Of a DNA stretch of 6,784 bases, positions 1 to 5,991 are shown piece by piece. The stretch is from an uncultured Desulfobacterales bacterium (GTDB taxonomy: Bacteria > Desulfobacterota > Desulfobacteria > Desulfobacterales > UBA11574): the NCBI GenBank assembly GCA_937925895.1, contig CALANC010000261.1:1-6784 (forward strand). The letters run 5' to 3'. The position numbers and the translations under genes are program-made. Positions within the stretch are counted from its first letter, which is position 1. Every line of letters begins with the position of its first letter. Under the pieces are notes generated by a model, which was not told the origin of the DNA, did not search any database, and was given only the letters and a program-made list of their open reading frames with translations.

Positions 1-184
1 CTACCACAAATGGTTCCATAAAGATAAGCTTAGCACCAAAAAGAGGTTGACGCTTCAGACCCCTCGATGGTCAACCTATAGCAGCATTCAGCTTCGAGAA
101 ACAGATAAGGGTTCTTGGAGAGTCGAAATTTGCGATAAAGAAGAAAATCTTCTCCATATTTTAAGATTTAGTATCACCGATTGA
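1..184 (+). CDS. DUF2914 domain protein, C-terminal fragment
   Basis: This is the last 60 codons of a gene that enters from the left edge, read in the frame starting at base 2 and ending in TGA at 182-184. The visible protein runs from YHKWFHKDKL to LLHILRFSITD. It matches my recollection of the DUF2914 C-terminal pattern: an aromatic/His 'HxW' start, a 'RWSTYSSI' segment, then 'G-S-WRVEI-D-xx-LL-xx-FS'. DUF2914 is a small, probably beta-rich extracytoplasmic domain of unknown function, often at the C-terminus of membrane or secreted proteins. The N-terminal part is outside the window, so any signal peptide or extra domain cannot be judged. The stop lies 6 bases before the diadenylate cyclase start, which suggests co-transcription and possibly translational coupling. 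I am fairly sure of the frame and moderately sure of the family. Confidence 0.72.
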   Translation, partial: YHKWFHKDKLSTKKRLTLQTPRWSTYSSIQLRETDKGSWRVEICDKEENLLHILRFSITD

Positions 185-190
185 TTTACG

Positions 191-1642
191 ATGAAAATGC
201 CCTGGCCTTTCTTTACAACCATCAGATGGCAGGATGTTTTTGACATCCTGTTAAACAGCTATATCCTTTTCCGTCTCTACGTGCTGTTTAGAGGGACCAC
301 TGTTTTTAGAGTGCTCACCGGGATTGCGATCCTGTGGATATTTCAACGGCTAGCTGTCTTTTTCGGCCTCATTTTAACCAGCTGGGCCATGCAGGGAATT
401 ACTGCTGTTGCCGCCCTCATAATCATCATTGTTTTCAGAAATGAAATCCGCAGCGTACTACAGGCCAAAAATTTAAAGTCAATCCTGTGGGGATTCCATC
501 ATAAAACGGTTCATACTCCGATAGAAATCATTGCAGAAAGCGTGCGTGCATTAGCACGACGACACATCGGTGCTCTAATTGTTATTCCGGCAAAAGAAGA
601 TATTCGAGATATCATCCAGGGAGGAAGTATCTGGCAGGGATTGGTCTCCAAGGAAATGATTATGAGCATCTTCTGGCCTGACAACCCGGTCCATGATGGC
701 GCTGCCGTCATTGAAGGCAACCGAATCAACGAAGTGGGTGCTATTCTACCTTTATCAAAAAGTGACGACCTACCTTCACATTACGGTACACGCCATAGGG
801 CAGCGCTTGGATTGGCCGAAATGACCGATGCGTTGGCCTTAGCGGTATCCGAGGAAACAGGAAACGTGGTTGTGGCCAAACAATCCATAATAACGGAAAT
901 CTCCGATCCTTCTGAACTTATTGAAATATTACAAGAACACTTAGGAATAACTGAAAAAGAAAAGGGTTACCCCAAAAAGAAAAAACTTGAAATTGGCATC
1001 GCTGCCCTGGTTTCAATCTTGTTTGTAACAGGCATCTGGTTCAGCTTTTCAAAAGGCTTGGATTCCTTGATTACCCTTGAAATACCGGTGGAGTATACGA
1101 AACGAGATCCTGCGATGGAAATTGTTGACACCTCTGTGGATGCCGTAAGCCTCCACCTTGGCGGATCAGGAGCCTTGATTAAATCGATTCGAACTGAACA
1201 GATCCATGTGAGGTTGGATCTGGAAAAAGCGGTGGTAGGAGAAAATACTTTTTCCATTACTCAGGAAAACATTACACTGCCACCCGGGATCTTTCTGAAA
1301 AAGGTTGCCCCCTCTGTTGTTGAATTGACTCTTGATGAGACCATAAAAAAGAATTTGCCGATTCAGGTTGACTGGGTTGGCAGATTGCCGGAAGATTTGA
1401 TTCTTTCCTGGATCAATGTTGTCCCTGAAAAAATCGATGTGATAGGAGGAAATCGAATCCTACAAAATATTTCAACCATTTATACTGAAAAGGTACAGCT
1501 CGATAATATAAAAGAATCAGGCACCATATCAGTTAACCTGGCTCTCAACCCTGCTTCATTAATAATCGCATCCGGATCAAAAGAAAAAATAAGAGTGGAT
1601 TATCGGATAGAAAAAAGACGCCCATTAAAGGTGGAACAGTAG
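191..1642 (+). CDS. cdaA: Membrane diadenylate cyclase (CdaA type) fused to YbbR/CdaR repeats
   Basis: Makes cyclic di-AMP from two ATP at the cytoplasmic face of the inner membrane. Seen in the 483 residues: three hydrophobic helices at about 16-33, 38-60 and 62-82; a DisA_N/DAC domain at about 105-245 with the two signature motifs, DGA at 169-171 (in PVHDGAAVIEGNRI) and RHR at 201-203 (in GTRHRAALGLAE); a linker ending in PKKKK; a fourth helix at about 267-285; then two YbbR-like beta repeats at about 293-383 and 385-473. In Bacillus, CdaA (about 270 residues) and its YbbR regulator CdaR are separate neighbouring genes, commonly followed by glmM. Here they form one chain and no glmM follows. 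The predicted topology, cyclase inside and YbbR outside, agrees with the separate proteins. ATG at 191 is 6 bases after the upstream stop with no clear Shine-Dalgarno, so translation may be coupled; ATG at 197 is an alternative. Function is secure; regulation by the YbbR part is inferred. Confidence 0.94.
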   Translation: MKMPWPFFTTIRWQDVFDILLNSYILFRLYVLFRGTTVFRVLTGIAILWIFQRLAVFFGLILTSWAMQGITAVAALIIIIVFRNEIRSVLQAKNLKSILWGFHHKTVHTPIEIIAESVRALARRHIGALIVIPAKEDIRDIIQGGSIWQGLVSKEMIMSIFWPDNPVHDGAAVIEGNRINEVGAILPLSKSDDLPSHYGTRHRAALGLAEMTDALALAVSEETGNVVVAKQSIITEISDPSELIEILQEHLGITEKEKGYPKKKKLEIGIAALVSILFVTGIWFSFSKGLDSLITLEIPVEYTKRDPAMEIVDTSVDAVSLHLGGSGALIKSIRTEQIHVRLDLEKAVVGENTFSITQENITLPPGIFLKKVAPSVVELTLDETIKKNLPIQVDWVGRLPEDLILSWINVVPEKIDVIGGNRILQNISTIYTEKVQLDNIKESGTISVNLALNPASLIIASGSKEKIRVDYRIEKRRPLKVEQ

Positions 1643-1671
1643 CGAGACCTTTTAGGCTGTCTGATGTCTCG
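1643..1671. other. Inverted repeat in the convergent gap after the cyclase gene
   Basis: CGAGAC at 1643-1648 pairs with GTCTCG at 1666-1671. Two to three more pairs form if one C is bulged (AGC-GAGAC against GTCTC-GGCT). The repeat begins right after the cyclase stop and overlaps the last codons of the minus-strand small gene, so it could help end transcription from either side. No T-run follows on either strand and the loop is 17 bases, so a classical Rho-independent terminator is unlikely. Confidence 0.25.
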
Positions 1672-1873
1672 GCTCAGGCTCACGGGAAAATAGCAATTTA
1701 AAAGCAACTCTGCGCTCGAAATCTATCACGCCACTGCTCTTTTCAACCCTGCGATCTACCCAGCTCCTGCGTCCATTGCCCGACCGGCGCTCAGGAATAT
1801 GGTAGGCGTAGGAAAATACTCGCCTCTCAATTCCTATACGCCTGCCTCCATTATCTATGATGTGTAGTCTCAT
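1652..1873 (-). CDS. Small arginine-pair protein of unknown function
   Basis: A 73-residue basic protein with 15 arginines and six Arg-Arg pairs, at residues 11, 17, 29, 35, 41 and 54. Most are spaced by 6 residues or a multiple of it, inside units such as GRR, IERR, PERRSGNGRR and DRR. I recognise the 'IPERRSG..RR..DRR' style from small hypothetical proteins of Desulfobacterota but know of no assigned function. There are no cysteines, membrane segment or signal peptide. The start at 1873 is preceded on the minus strand by a weak AAGAG about 3 bases away. The case for a real gene comes from the repeat pattern and from the strong promoter about 50 bases upstream. The gene converges on the cyclase gene with a 9-base gap. 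The charged RR units could bind nucleic acid or anionic membrane, but that is a guess. It might instead be a chance reading frame over a small RNA. Confidence 0.6.
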   Translation of the reverse strand: MRLHIIDNGGRRIGIERRVFSYAYHIPERRSGNGRRSWVDRRVEKSSGVIDFERRVAFKLLFSREPEPRHQTA

Positions 1874-1929
1874 GGTCTCTTGTCTTTATTAATGCGCGTT
1901 GAGTCTGGTTGGAATGTTCTCTGAATTGT

Positions 1930-1958
1930 ATTTTAGGAAGGTAATTACGTTATGTCAA
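1930..1958 (-). promoter_or_regulatory. Sigma-70 type promoter for the small arginine-pair gene
   Basis: On the minus strand a perfect TTGACA -35 box (plus positions 1953-1958) is separated by exactly 17 bases from TAAAAT (1930-1935), which matches the -10 consensus at five of six positions. Transcription would start near 1923 and reach the ATG at 1873 after a leader of about 50 bases. The AT-rich tract directly upstream (1959-1990) is placed like an UP element. This is the best promoter match I found in the window. Confidence 0.7.
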
Positions 1959-1961
1959 GCA

Positions 1962-1977
1962 AAATTATATATAATTT
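1962..1977. repeat. Perfect 16-bp AT-only palindrome upstream of the -35 box
   Basis: AAATTATATATAATTT is a perfect palindrome in an AT-rich tract. It lies 3 bases upstream (minus-strand sense) of the TTGACA box. Its position fits an UP element bound by the RNA polymerase alpha subunit, or an operator. The rest of the gap to 2059 is AT-rich with several T-runs on the plus strand. I see no clear terminator there for the aminotransferase gene, whose transcript would run leftward through it. Confidence 0.45.
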
Positions 1978-2059
1978 ATACATAATTTGATGGAATTATG
2001 ATTTATTACTTGAATTTTTTTCACCCTTAAATTATTTTTCCCAATTTTTTTGCGATCAA

Positions 2060-3145
2060 TCAGGGTTTTACTTCATCCAAAACATGTAATGCCTGGCGGA
2101 CCAATTCTTTATCCGCCTGTGTTCCCATATGTCCAAGTCGAAAGACTTTACCGGCAAGGGGTCCATAGCTTCCACCAACAACTAATCCGTGCTGCCGGAG
2201 TTTTGTGTCGAACTCAGGCCATTCAATCCCATCTGGTACATTAACGGCGGTCACTGTGGGAGATGGTATTGCATCAGGGGCAGGAAATAGTGAAAAACCC
2301 ATCTCGATTAATTTTTCTCTGCAATACCCTGCAACTTCCTCGTGACGAAGAAAACTGTTGTCCAATCCTTCATCTAGAATCAATTCTGCACCGACATTTA
2401 GACCCGCTACCCCGTGCCAACTGGGCGTATAGGGGAAATAATTCTCGTACTGGGCTTGCTTAAAAGGCCTCAAAGCGTCATAACCGACATAATCGACCTG
2501 ATGAATAATTTCCCACGCCGTGTCGCTTACAGATAAAAAAGACATATCAGGCAATGACGAAAGACACTTTTGAGACCCACCCAAACATAAGTCAATGTGC
2601 CACTCATCACTTAGAACAGGTGCGCCGCCCGCACTGGCGACGGCATCCACGTATAGCAACGGAACGTTATGGGTATTTTTGAGTTGTCCCAATTCTGCGA
2701 TAGGATTTAATGTCCCGGATGGTGTTTCACAATGGACAGCCGTAATCATCTTGGGTTTGAAAGTTACGATAGCATCTTCAATCTCTGTTATACCGGAAAT
2801 TGTTTCGTTATAGGGTATGCTTACTTTTTTTACCTCGGCACCTATCAACGAAGCCATGTCGCCGATCCCGTGACCAAAAACTCCGGTAGCAATTGAAAGG
2901 ACCCGGTCCTGAGGAATAATACAATTTTTTAAAGCACTCCATAACGCCAGCATGCCTTCGCCGGTTTGAATGATAACTTGCTTTTCTGTTCCCAAAATGG
3001 CTTTGAGATTGGCTTCGGTTCTGTTATACAGCTCAAGGAATTCAACTTCCAGGTCAGCTGAGCCATAGTTGGTTTGATAAACATCCAAAATAGCCTGCGG
3101 TAATTTAACCGGTCCCGGAACCATTGGAATGGGATACGTGTGCAT
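2060..3145 (-). CDS. Class V PLP aminotransferase, alanine/serine-glyoxylate group
   Basis: A fold-type I pyridoxal-phosphate enzyme that probably moves an amino group between a small amino acid and a 2-oxo acid such as glyoxylate or pyruvate, in the cytoplasm. The 361 residues are full length for the family. Visible landmarks: the N-terminal 'MVPGPVKLP' substrate loop; TGEG at 61-64 in the cofactor phosphate region; 'VDAVAS' with Asp167, which should contact the pyridine nitrogen; GGSQK with the Schiff-base Lys193; and 'FRLGHMG' with Arg336, which should bind the substrate carboxylate. The start at 3145 is well supported by AAAGGA at 3158-3153, 7 bases upstream. It is transcribed away from the aldo/keto reductase, with a 237-base shared intergenic region. 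Related families with the same core include ureidoglycine-glyoxylate and 2-aminoethylphosphonate aminotransferases. The class is certain, the substrate is not; no neighbour settles it. Confidence 0.92.
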   Translation of the reverse strand: MHTYPIPMVPGPVKLPQAILDVYQTNYGSADLEVEFLELYNRTEANLKAILGTEKQVIIQTGEGMLALWSALKNCIIPQDRVLSIATGVFGHGIGDMASLIGAEVKKVSIPYNETISGITEIEDAIVTFKPKMITAVHCETPSGTLNPIAELGQLKNTHNVPLLYVDAVASAGGAPVLSDEWHIDLCLGGSQKCLSSLPDMSFLSVSDTAWEIIHQVDYVGYDALRPFKQAQYENYFPYTPSWHGVAGLNVGAELILDEGLDNSFLRHEEVAGYCREKLIEMGFSLFPAPDAIPSPTVTAVNVPDGIEWPEFDTKLRQHGLVVGGSYGPLAGKVFRLGHMGTQADKELVRQALHVLDEVKP

Positions 3146-3284
3146 TGCTTTATCCTTTAGAATTTATTATTAATGGTGTCCAAAAGTCTTTTGCAAATGC
3201 TCTAAGCAAGCGTTTCAATGATCAAAATACTTTTCAGATACCTGGCAATTGTTTTATAGGCAAAAGTGAAAACTAATTCCCTTT

Positions 3285-3326
3285 ATTAAAAAAAATACAT
3301 CGACATGTCAATTTCGATGTTTTAAT
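3285..3326. promoter_or_regulatory. Possible divergent promoter/operator with nested inverted repeats
   Basis: ACATCGA (3297-3303) and TCGATGT (3314-3320) form a perfect 7-bp inverted repeat with a 10-base centre. GACATGTC (3302-3309) is a second, perfect palindrome overlapping it. On the minus strand a perfect TTGACA (3306-3311) lies inside, with TTTAAT 15 bases on (3285-3290), pointing to the aminotransferase. On the plus strand TCGACA (3300-3305) is followed 15 bases later by TTTAAT (3321-3326), pointing to the aldo/keto reductase. The 15-bp spacers are short for sigma-70. A regulator binding the repeat could control both genes. An A8 run at 3288-3295 would also give a minus-strand hairpin a T8 tail, so a terminator or attenuator reading is possible. 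Confidence 0.35.
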
Positions 3327-3382
3327 GTCTTATCTGATGGATAAAGAGGCCGAACCCGAAGGTTAAGATTTATCAGAACAAA

Positions 3383-4228
3383 ATGAAAGAAAATGTTATG
3401 TTGCCCGAAGTTTTAAAACAACATGGTAGAGTCGGATTGGGCGGTGAAGGGGTTCTTAGAACTTATGGTCGCACCGAAGAGGCGCGTGAGGTCATTCAAA
3501 CGGCCATCGAACAAGGTATCACCTATTTTGATTGCGCCAGAGTCTATTCCGATAGTGAACGATATTACGGCTCCGTGTGGCATGAGTCTTCTGAGCTAAG
3601 ACCTAGGGTTTTTCAGGCCAGTAAATCAGCCAGGCGTGACCGGGAAGGAGCCTTGACCGAACTTCAAGAGACACTTGATCGTCTAAACATCAACTATCTT
3701 GATTTGTGGCAAATCCATGATGTGAGAACAAATGAAGATCTCAAAGAGATTTCAGGTAAAGGAGGAGCACTGGAGGCGTTTATAGAAGCCAAATCAGCAG
3801 GCAAAGTAAAATTCATCGGGGTCACCGGGCACCATGACCCGGATATTTTAACAAGAGCCCTGACCGAATGGCCCGTGGATGCAGTCATGATGCCGGTCAA
3901 CCCCATCGAGAGCGTTCTGGGCGGTTTTTTGACATCCACTTTGCCTGCAGCCATTAACAAAGGAACGGCTGTTATTGGAATGAAGGTTCTGGGCGCCGGT
4001 CACTATGTCCAGCTGAAGCAAGGGATTACTCCTGAGTTGCTCATCAGGTATGCACTATCACAAGACATTAGTGTTGCCATTGTCGGGTGCTCAAATGCCG
4101 AAGAAACCACAACATTGGCCGAAGTAGGACGCGGCATAGAACCTTTATCCGAACAGGAGATATCCATTTTGTTGAATGCATTTAAGCCATACGCCAGGCG
4201 ATTGGCTTATTATCGCGGCGTAATATAG
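3383..4228 (+). CDS. Aldo/keto reductase, short form without ferredoxin domain
   Basis: An NAD(P)H-dependent TIM-barrel oxidoreductase that should reduce an aldehyde or ketone (or run the reverse) in the cytoplasm. The catalytic tetrad can be read in order: Asp50 and Tyr55 in 'FDCARVYSDSERYYG', Lys81 in 'QASKSAR', and His112 in 'LWQIHD'. Also seen are the opening 'GLGGEGVLRTYG' and the late 'IVGCSNAEE' segment near residues 233-241, where this fold binds the cofactor phosphate. The overall pattern, including 'GVTGHHDP', resembles COG1453-like reductases. Many of those carry a C-terminal 4Fe-4S module, but this one ends at 281 residues without cysteine clusters. No Shine-Dalgarno precedes the ATG at 3383; ATG at 3398 is an alternative start that removes five residues. 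The ACT-domain gene follows after 29 bases, probably in the same transcript. Physiological substrate unknown. Confidence 0.9.
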   Translation: MKENVMLPEVLKQHGRVGLGGEGVLRTYGRTEEAREVIQTAIEQGITYFDCARVYSDSERYYGSVWHESSELRPRVFQASKSARRDREGALTELQETLDRLNINYLDLWQIHDVRTNEDLKEISGKGGALEAFIEAKSAGKVKFIGVTGHHDPDILTRALTEWPVDAVMMPVNPIESVLGGFLTSTLPAAINKGTAVIGMKVLGAGHYVQLKQGITPELLIRYALSQDISVAIVGCSNAEETTTLAEVGRGIEPLSEQEISILLNAFKPYARRLAYYRGVI

Positions 4229-4257
4229 CAATCTAATATTAGACACAGGAGAGTAAA

Positions 4258-4740
4258 ATGGTCAGAACGGAGATATCGCTTTTTTTAAAAAATGTTCCCG
4301 GAGAACTTGGGAGACTGACATCACTGCTTTCAAATGAGAACATCAATATCGATGCACTTACAATACAGGATGCGTCATCCTACGTTCAGAATCTATTTGA
4401 GGCCAGGGGAAAATCCCTCAAGCGGATCGCTTCGGTAGCCAGCTATAATTCCATGCGAAAGGACTCGGCCCAATTCGCCCTAATCAGGTTGTTGGTTGAC
4501 CAGACCGACAAAGCTATCGATCTGCTGTCAAAAAATGAATTTCTTTTTGATATTATGCCGGTAATAACGGTAGAGCTTGATAACAGGCCGGGTTCCCTGG
4601 CAGCAATTGCAAACAAGTTCGGTCAGGAAGGCATCAATATCAACTATGTTTACGGATCGGTTTCGTCACCGGAAGAAAAGTGTTTGTTTGTGTTTTGTCC
4701 GGAAGACATTGAACTTGCAGTAAAAATATTTAAAGAATAA
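4258..4740 (+). CDS. Tandem ACT-domain protein (COG4747-like) with an insertion in ACT1
   Basis: A stand-alone amino-acid-binding protein with no catalytic domain among its 160 residues. ACT1 begins at about residue 4, with the ligand-loop motif 'NVPGELGRLTSLL' at 12-24 and 'NINIDAL' after it. ACT2 covers about 102-160, with 'NRPGSLAAIANKF' at 109-121 and 'GININYVYG' at 125-133. The order and motifs resemble COG4747 proteins. In those I would expect ACT1 to run directly from 'IDALTIQDA' into the strand seen here as 'FALIRLLVD' (73-81). Here about 30 mostly polar residues (41-71) lie between them. The start is well fixed by AGGAG at 4247-4251, 6 bases before ATG. Being 29 bases after the aldo/keto reductase suggests an operon and a role in sensing an amino acid linked to that pathway; this is inference. 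A terminator follows the gene. Confidence 0.88.
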   Translation: MVRTEISLFLKNVPGELGRLTSLLSNENINIDALTIQDASSYVQNLFEARGKSLKRIASVASYNSMRKDSAQFALIRLLVDQTDKAIDLLSKNEFLFDIMPVITVELDNRPGSLAAIANKFGQEGININYVYGSVSSPEEKCLFVFCPEDIELAVKIFKE

Positions 4741-4777
4741 TTCATCCATGCTTTCTTTCGGATGTTTTATTAAAATT

Positions 4778-4803
4778 TAGTCCACTTGTTGGGCTATTTT
4801 TTT
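4778..4803 (+). terminator. Rho-independent terminator after the ACT-domain gene
   Basis: TAGTCCA (4778-4784) pairs with TGGGCTA (4790-4796) over 7 bp including one G-U pair, around a 5-base loop CTTGT. It is followed by seven T (4797-4803), and AAAA at 4772-4775 could pair with part of that run. This is a textbook intrinsic terminator for the reductase-ACT transcript. A weaker hairpin, CATCC (4743-4747) with GGATG (4760-4764) followed by TTTT, lies just upstream and might act with it. The T-run ends 2 bases before the transporter start codon. Confidence 0.75.
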
Positions 4804-4805
4804 AT

Positions 4806-5933
4806 ATGATAGCAATTAAACAAAATCCCATGTACCGCTTTCTGATGGTCCTTACAATTAGTTCGACCATAGGGCTTCAGGCATGGCGAACGATATTCGA
4901 CAACTTTGCCGTAAAGGCGGTCGGCCTGGATGGCAACCACATCGGAATGATTCACTCGGTAAGGGAAATTCCCGGATTCCTGGCACTACTTGCCATATTT
5001 GTCATCATGATAGTGAAAGAACATCGTCTGTCTGCATTATCTATCTTGATTCTTGGCATTGGAGTGGCGGCGACCGGGTTGTTTCCTTCTTACACCGGCC
5101 TTCTATTTACTACCCTTATAATGAGCTTCGGTTTCCACTATTACGAAACCACCAATCAATCGCTAACATTACAATATTTTGACAAACAAACGTCTCCATG
5201 GGTTTTCGGTCAATTGCGCGGCCTGGCTTCCGCTTCGAACATCGCCATAGGTATCTTGATCTATCTAATCGCCCCCATCTTGAACTTTGTGCAAATTTAC
5301 CTGCTCATCGGAGGCCTTATTATAGCTGCCGGCTGCTGGGGCCTTCTTCAGGACCCGGTTGACAAAGATATTATTCCCCAACACAAAAAAATGATTTTCC
5401 GTAAAAAATATTGGCTTTACTACTTTCTAACTTTTATGGCCGGTGCCCGACGCCAAATTTTTGTGTCGTTTGCTGTCTTTTTGTTGGTCAAAAAATTCCA
5501 ATTTACGGTTCAGGAGATTGCCCTCCTTTTTATAATCAACAATCTGATCGGCTATTTCTTGAGCCCTCTTATCGGCAAAAGCATCATCCGCTTTGGAGAA
5601 AGAAAGATCCTCTCTCTCGAATATTTCAGCCTGATATTCATTTTTCTCACCTACGCTACAGTGGAGTCAAAAATGATCGTGGCAATACTTTACATTCTTG
5701 ATCACGTTTTTTTTAACTTTGCCATTGCCATTCGCACTTATTTTCAAAAGGTGGGAGACCCCAGGGACATCGCGCCCAGCATGGCCGTAGGGTTTACCAT
5801 AAACCATATTGCAGCAGTTGTACTTCCTGCTATAGGGGGTCTGCTGTGGATTGTTGATTACCGCATCCCTTTTGTGTGTGGTGCGGCCTTGAGTACGATC
5901 TCCTTGATTGCTGTTCAGAAAATCAAGGTATAA
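4806..5933 (+). CDS. MFS transporter, 12 predicted helices, substrate unknown
   Basis: An inner-membrane secondary transporter of the major facilitator superfamily, 375 residues. Hydrophobic segments fall at about 10-27, 46-68, 75-93, 95-113, 141-158, 162-182, 202-225, 236-256, 268-287, 290-312, 325-348 and 352-370: two six-helix halves joined by the charged loop at about 183-201, as expected for MFS. The N-terminal half carries 'STIGLQAWRTIFDNFAVKAVGL' and 'SVREIPGFLALL'; 'FGQLRGLASASNIAIG' leads into helix 5. At 375 residues it is compact for the superfamily. I cannot name a substrate. The ATG at 4806 lies 2 bases after a terminator T-run and has no Shine-Dalgarno. ATG at 4830 (residue 9) is the next choice and also lacks one. 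No other ATG, GTG or TTG in frame lies between the preceding in-frame stop (4731) and 4806. Linkage to the reductase and ACT genes is by position only. Confidence 0.88.
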   Translation: MIAIKQNPMYRFLMVLTISSTIGLQAWRTIFDNFAVKAVGLDGNHIGMIHSVREIPGFLALLAIFVIMIVKEHRLSALSILILGIGVAATGLFPSYTGLLFTTLIMSFGFHYYETTNQSLTLQYFDKQTSPWVFGQLRGLASASNIAIGILIYLIAPILNFVQIYLLIGGLIIAAGCWGLLQDPVDKDIIPQHKKMIFRKKYWLYYFLTFMAGARRQIFVSFAVFLLVKKFQFTVQEIALLFIINNLIGYFLSPLIGKSIIRFGERKILSLEYFSLIFIFLTYATVESKMIVAILYILDHVFFNFAIAIRTYFQKVGDPRDIAPSMAVGFTINHIAAVVLPAIGGLLWIVDYRIPFVCGAALSTISLIAVQKIKV

Positions 5934-5970
5934 AAAATTGGATCATCTTTAAAAGAGTTGAAGTGATCCA
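5932..5970 (-). terminator. Hairpin with T-run, oriented to stop minus-strand transcription
   Basis: TGGATCA (5939-5945) pairs perfectly with TGATCCA (5964-5970). The stem extends by CTT/AAG if T5946 is bulged, giving about 10 bp. Read on the minus strand the hairpin is followed by AATTTTTT (plus 5932-5939), as in an intrinsic terminator, so it should end transcripts from the GGDEF gene. On the plus strand it sits directly after the transporter stop but is followed by TAAAGGAG, not a T-run. Confidence 0.5.
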
Positions 5971-5991
5971 TAAAGGAGCCAAGGATTCAAG

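Noticed and set aside
2050..2813. Several plus-strand open frames of 64-72 codons across the aminotransferase
   Set aside because: They are antisense to a clear catalytic gene with all PLP motifs; no recognisable protein pattern.
3242..3258. TGGCAATTG-like sequence as a possible sigma-54 promoter
   Set aside because: The GG and the next GC are about 14 bases apart, not the required 10, so the spacing is wrong.
4743..4768. CATCC/GGATG hairpin as an independent terminator
   Set aside because: Only 5 bp with a 12-base loop and four T; the stronger hairpin at 4778-4803 explains termination better.
4883..5701. Two alternative plus-strand frames of 96-99 codons inside the transporter gene
   Set aside because: They overlap the 12-helix MFS frame and their translations look like out-of-phase reading.
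3383..5933. A defence system or biosynthetic cluster hidden in the reductase-ACT-transporter block
   Set aside because: All three families are ordinary housekeeping types; no nuclease, toxin, synthase or tailoring set is present.
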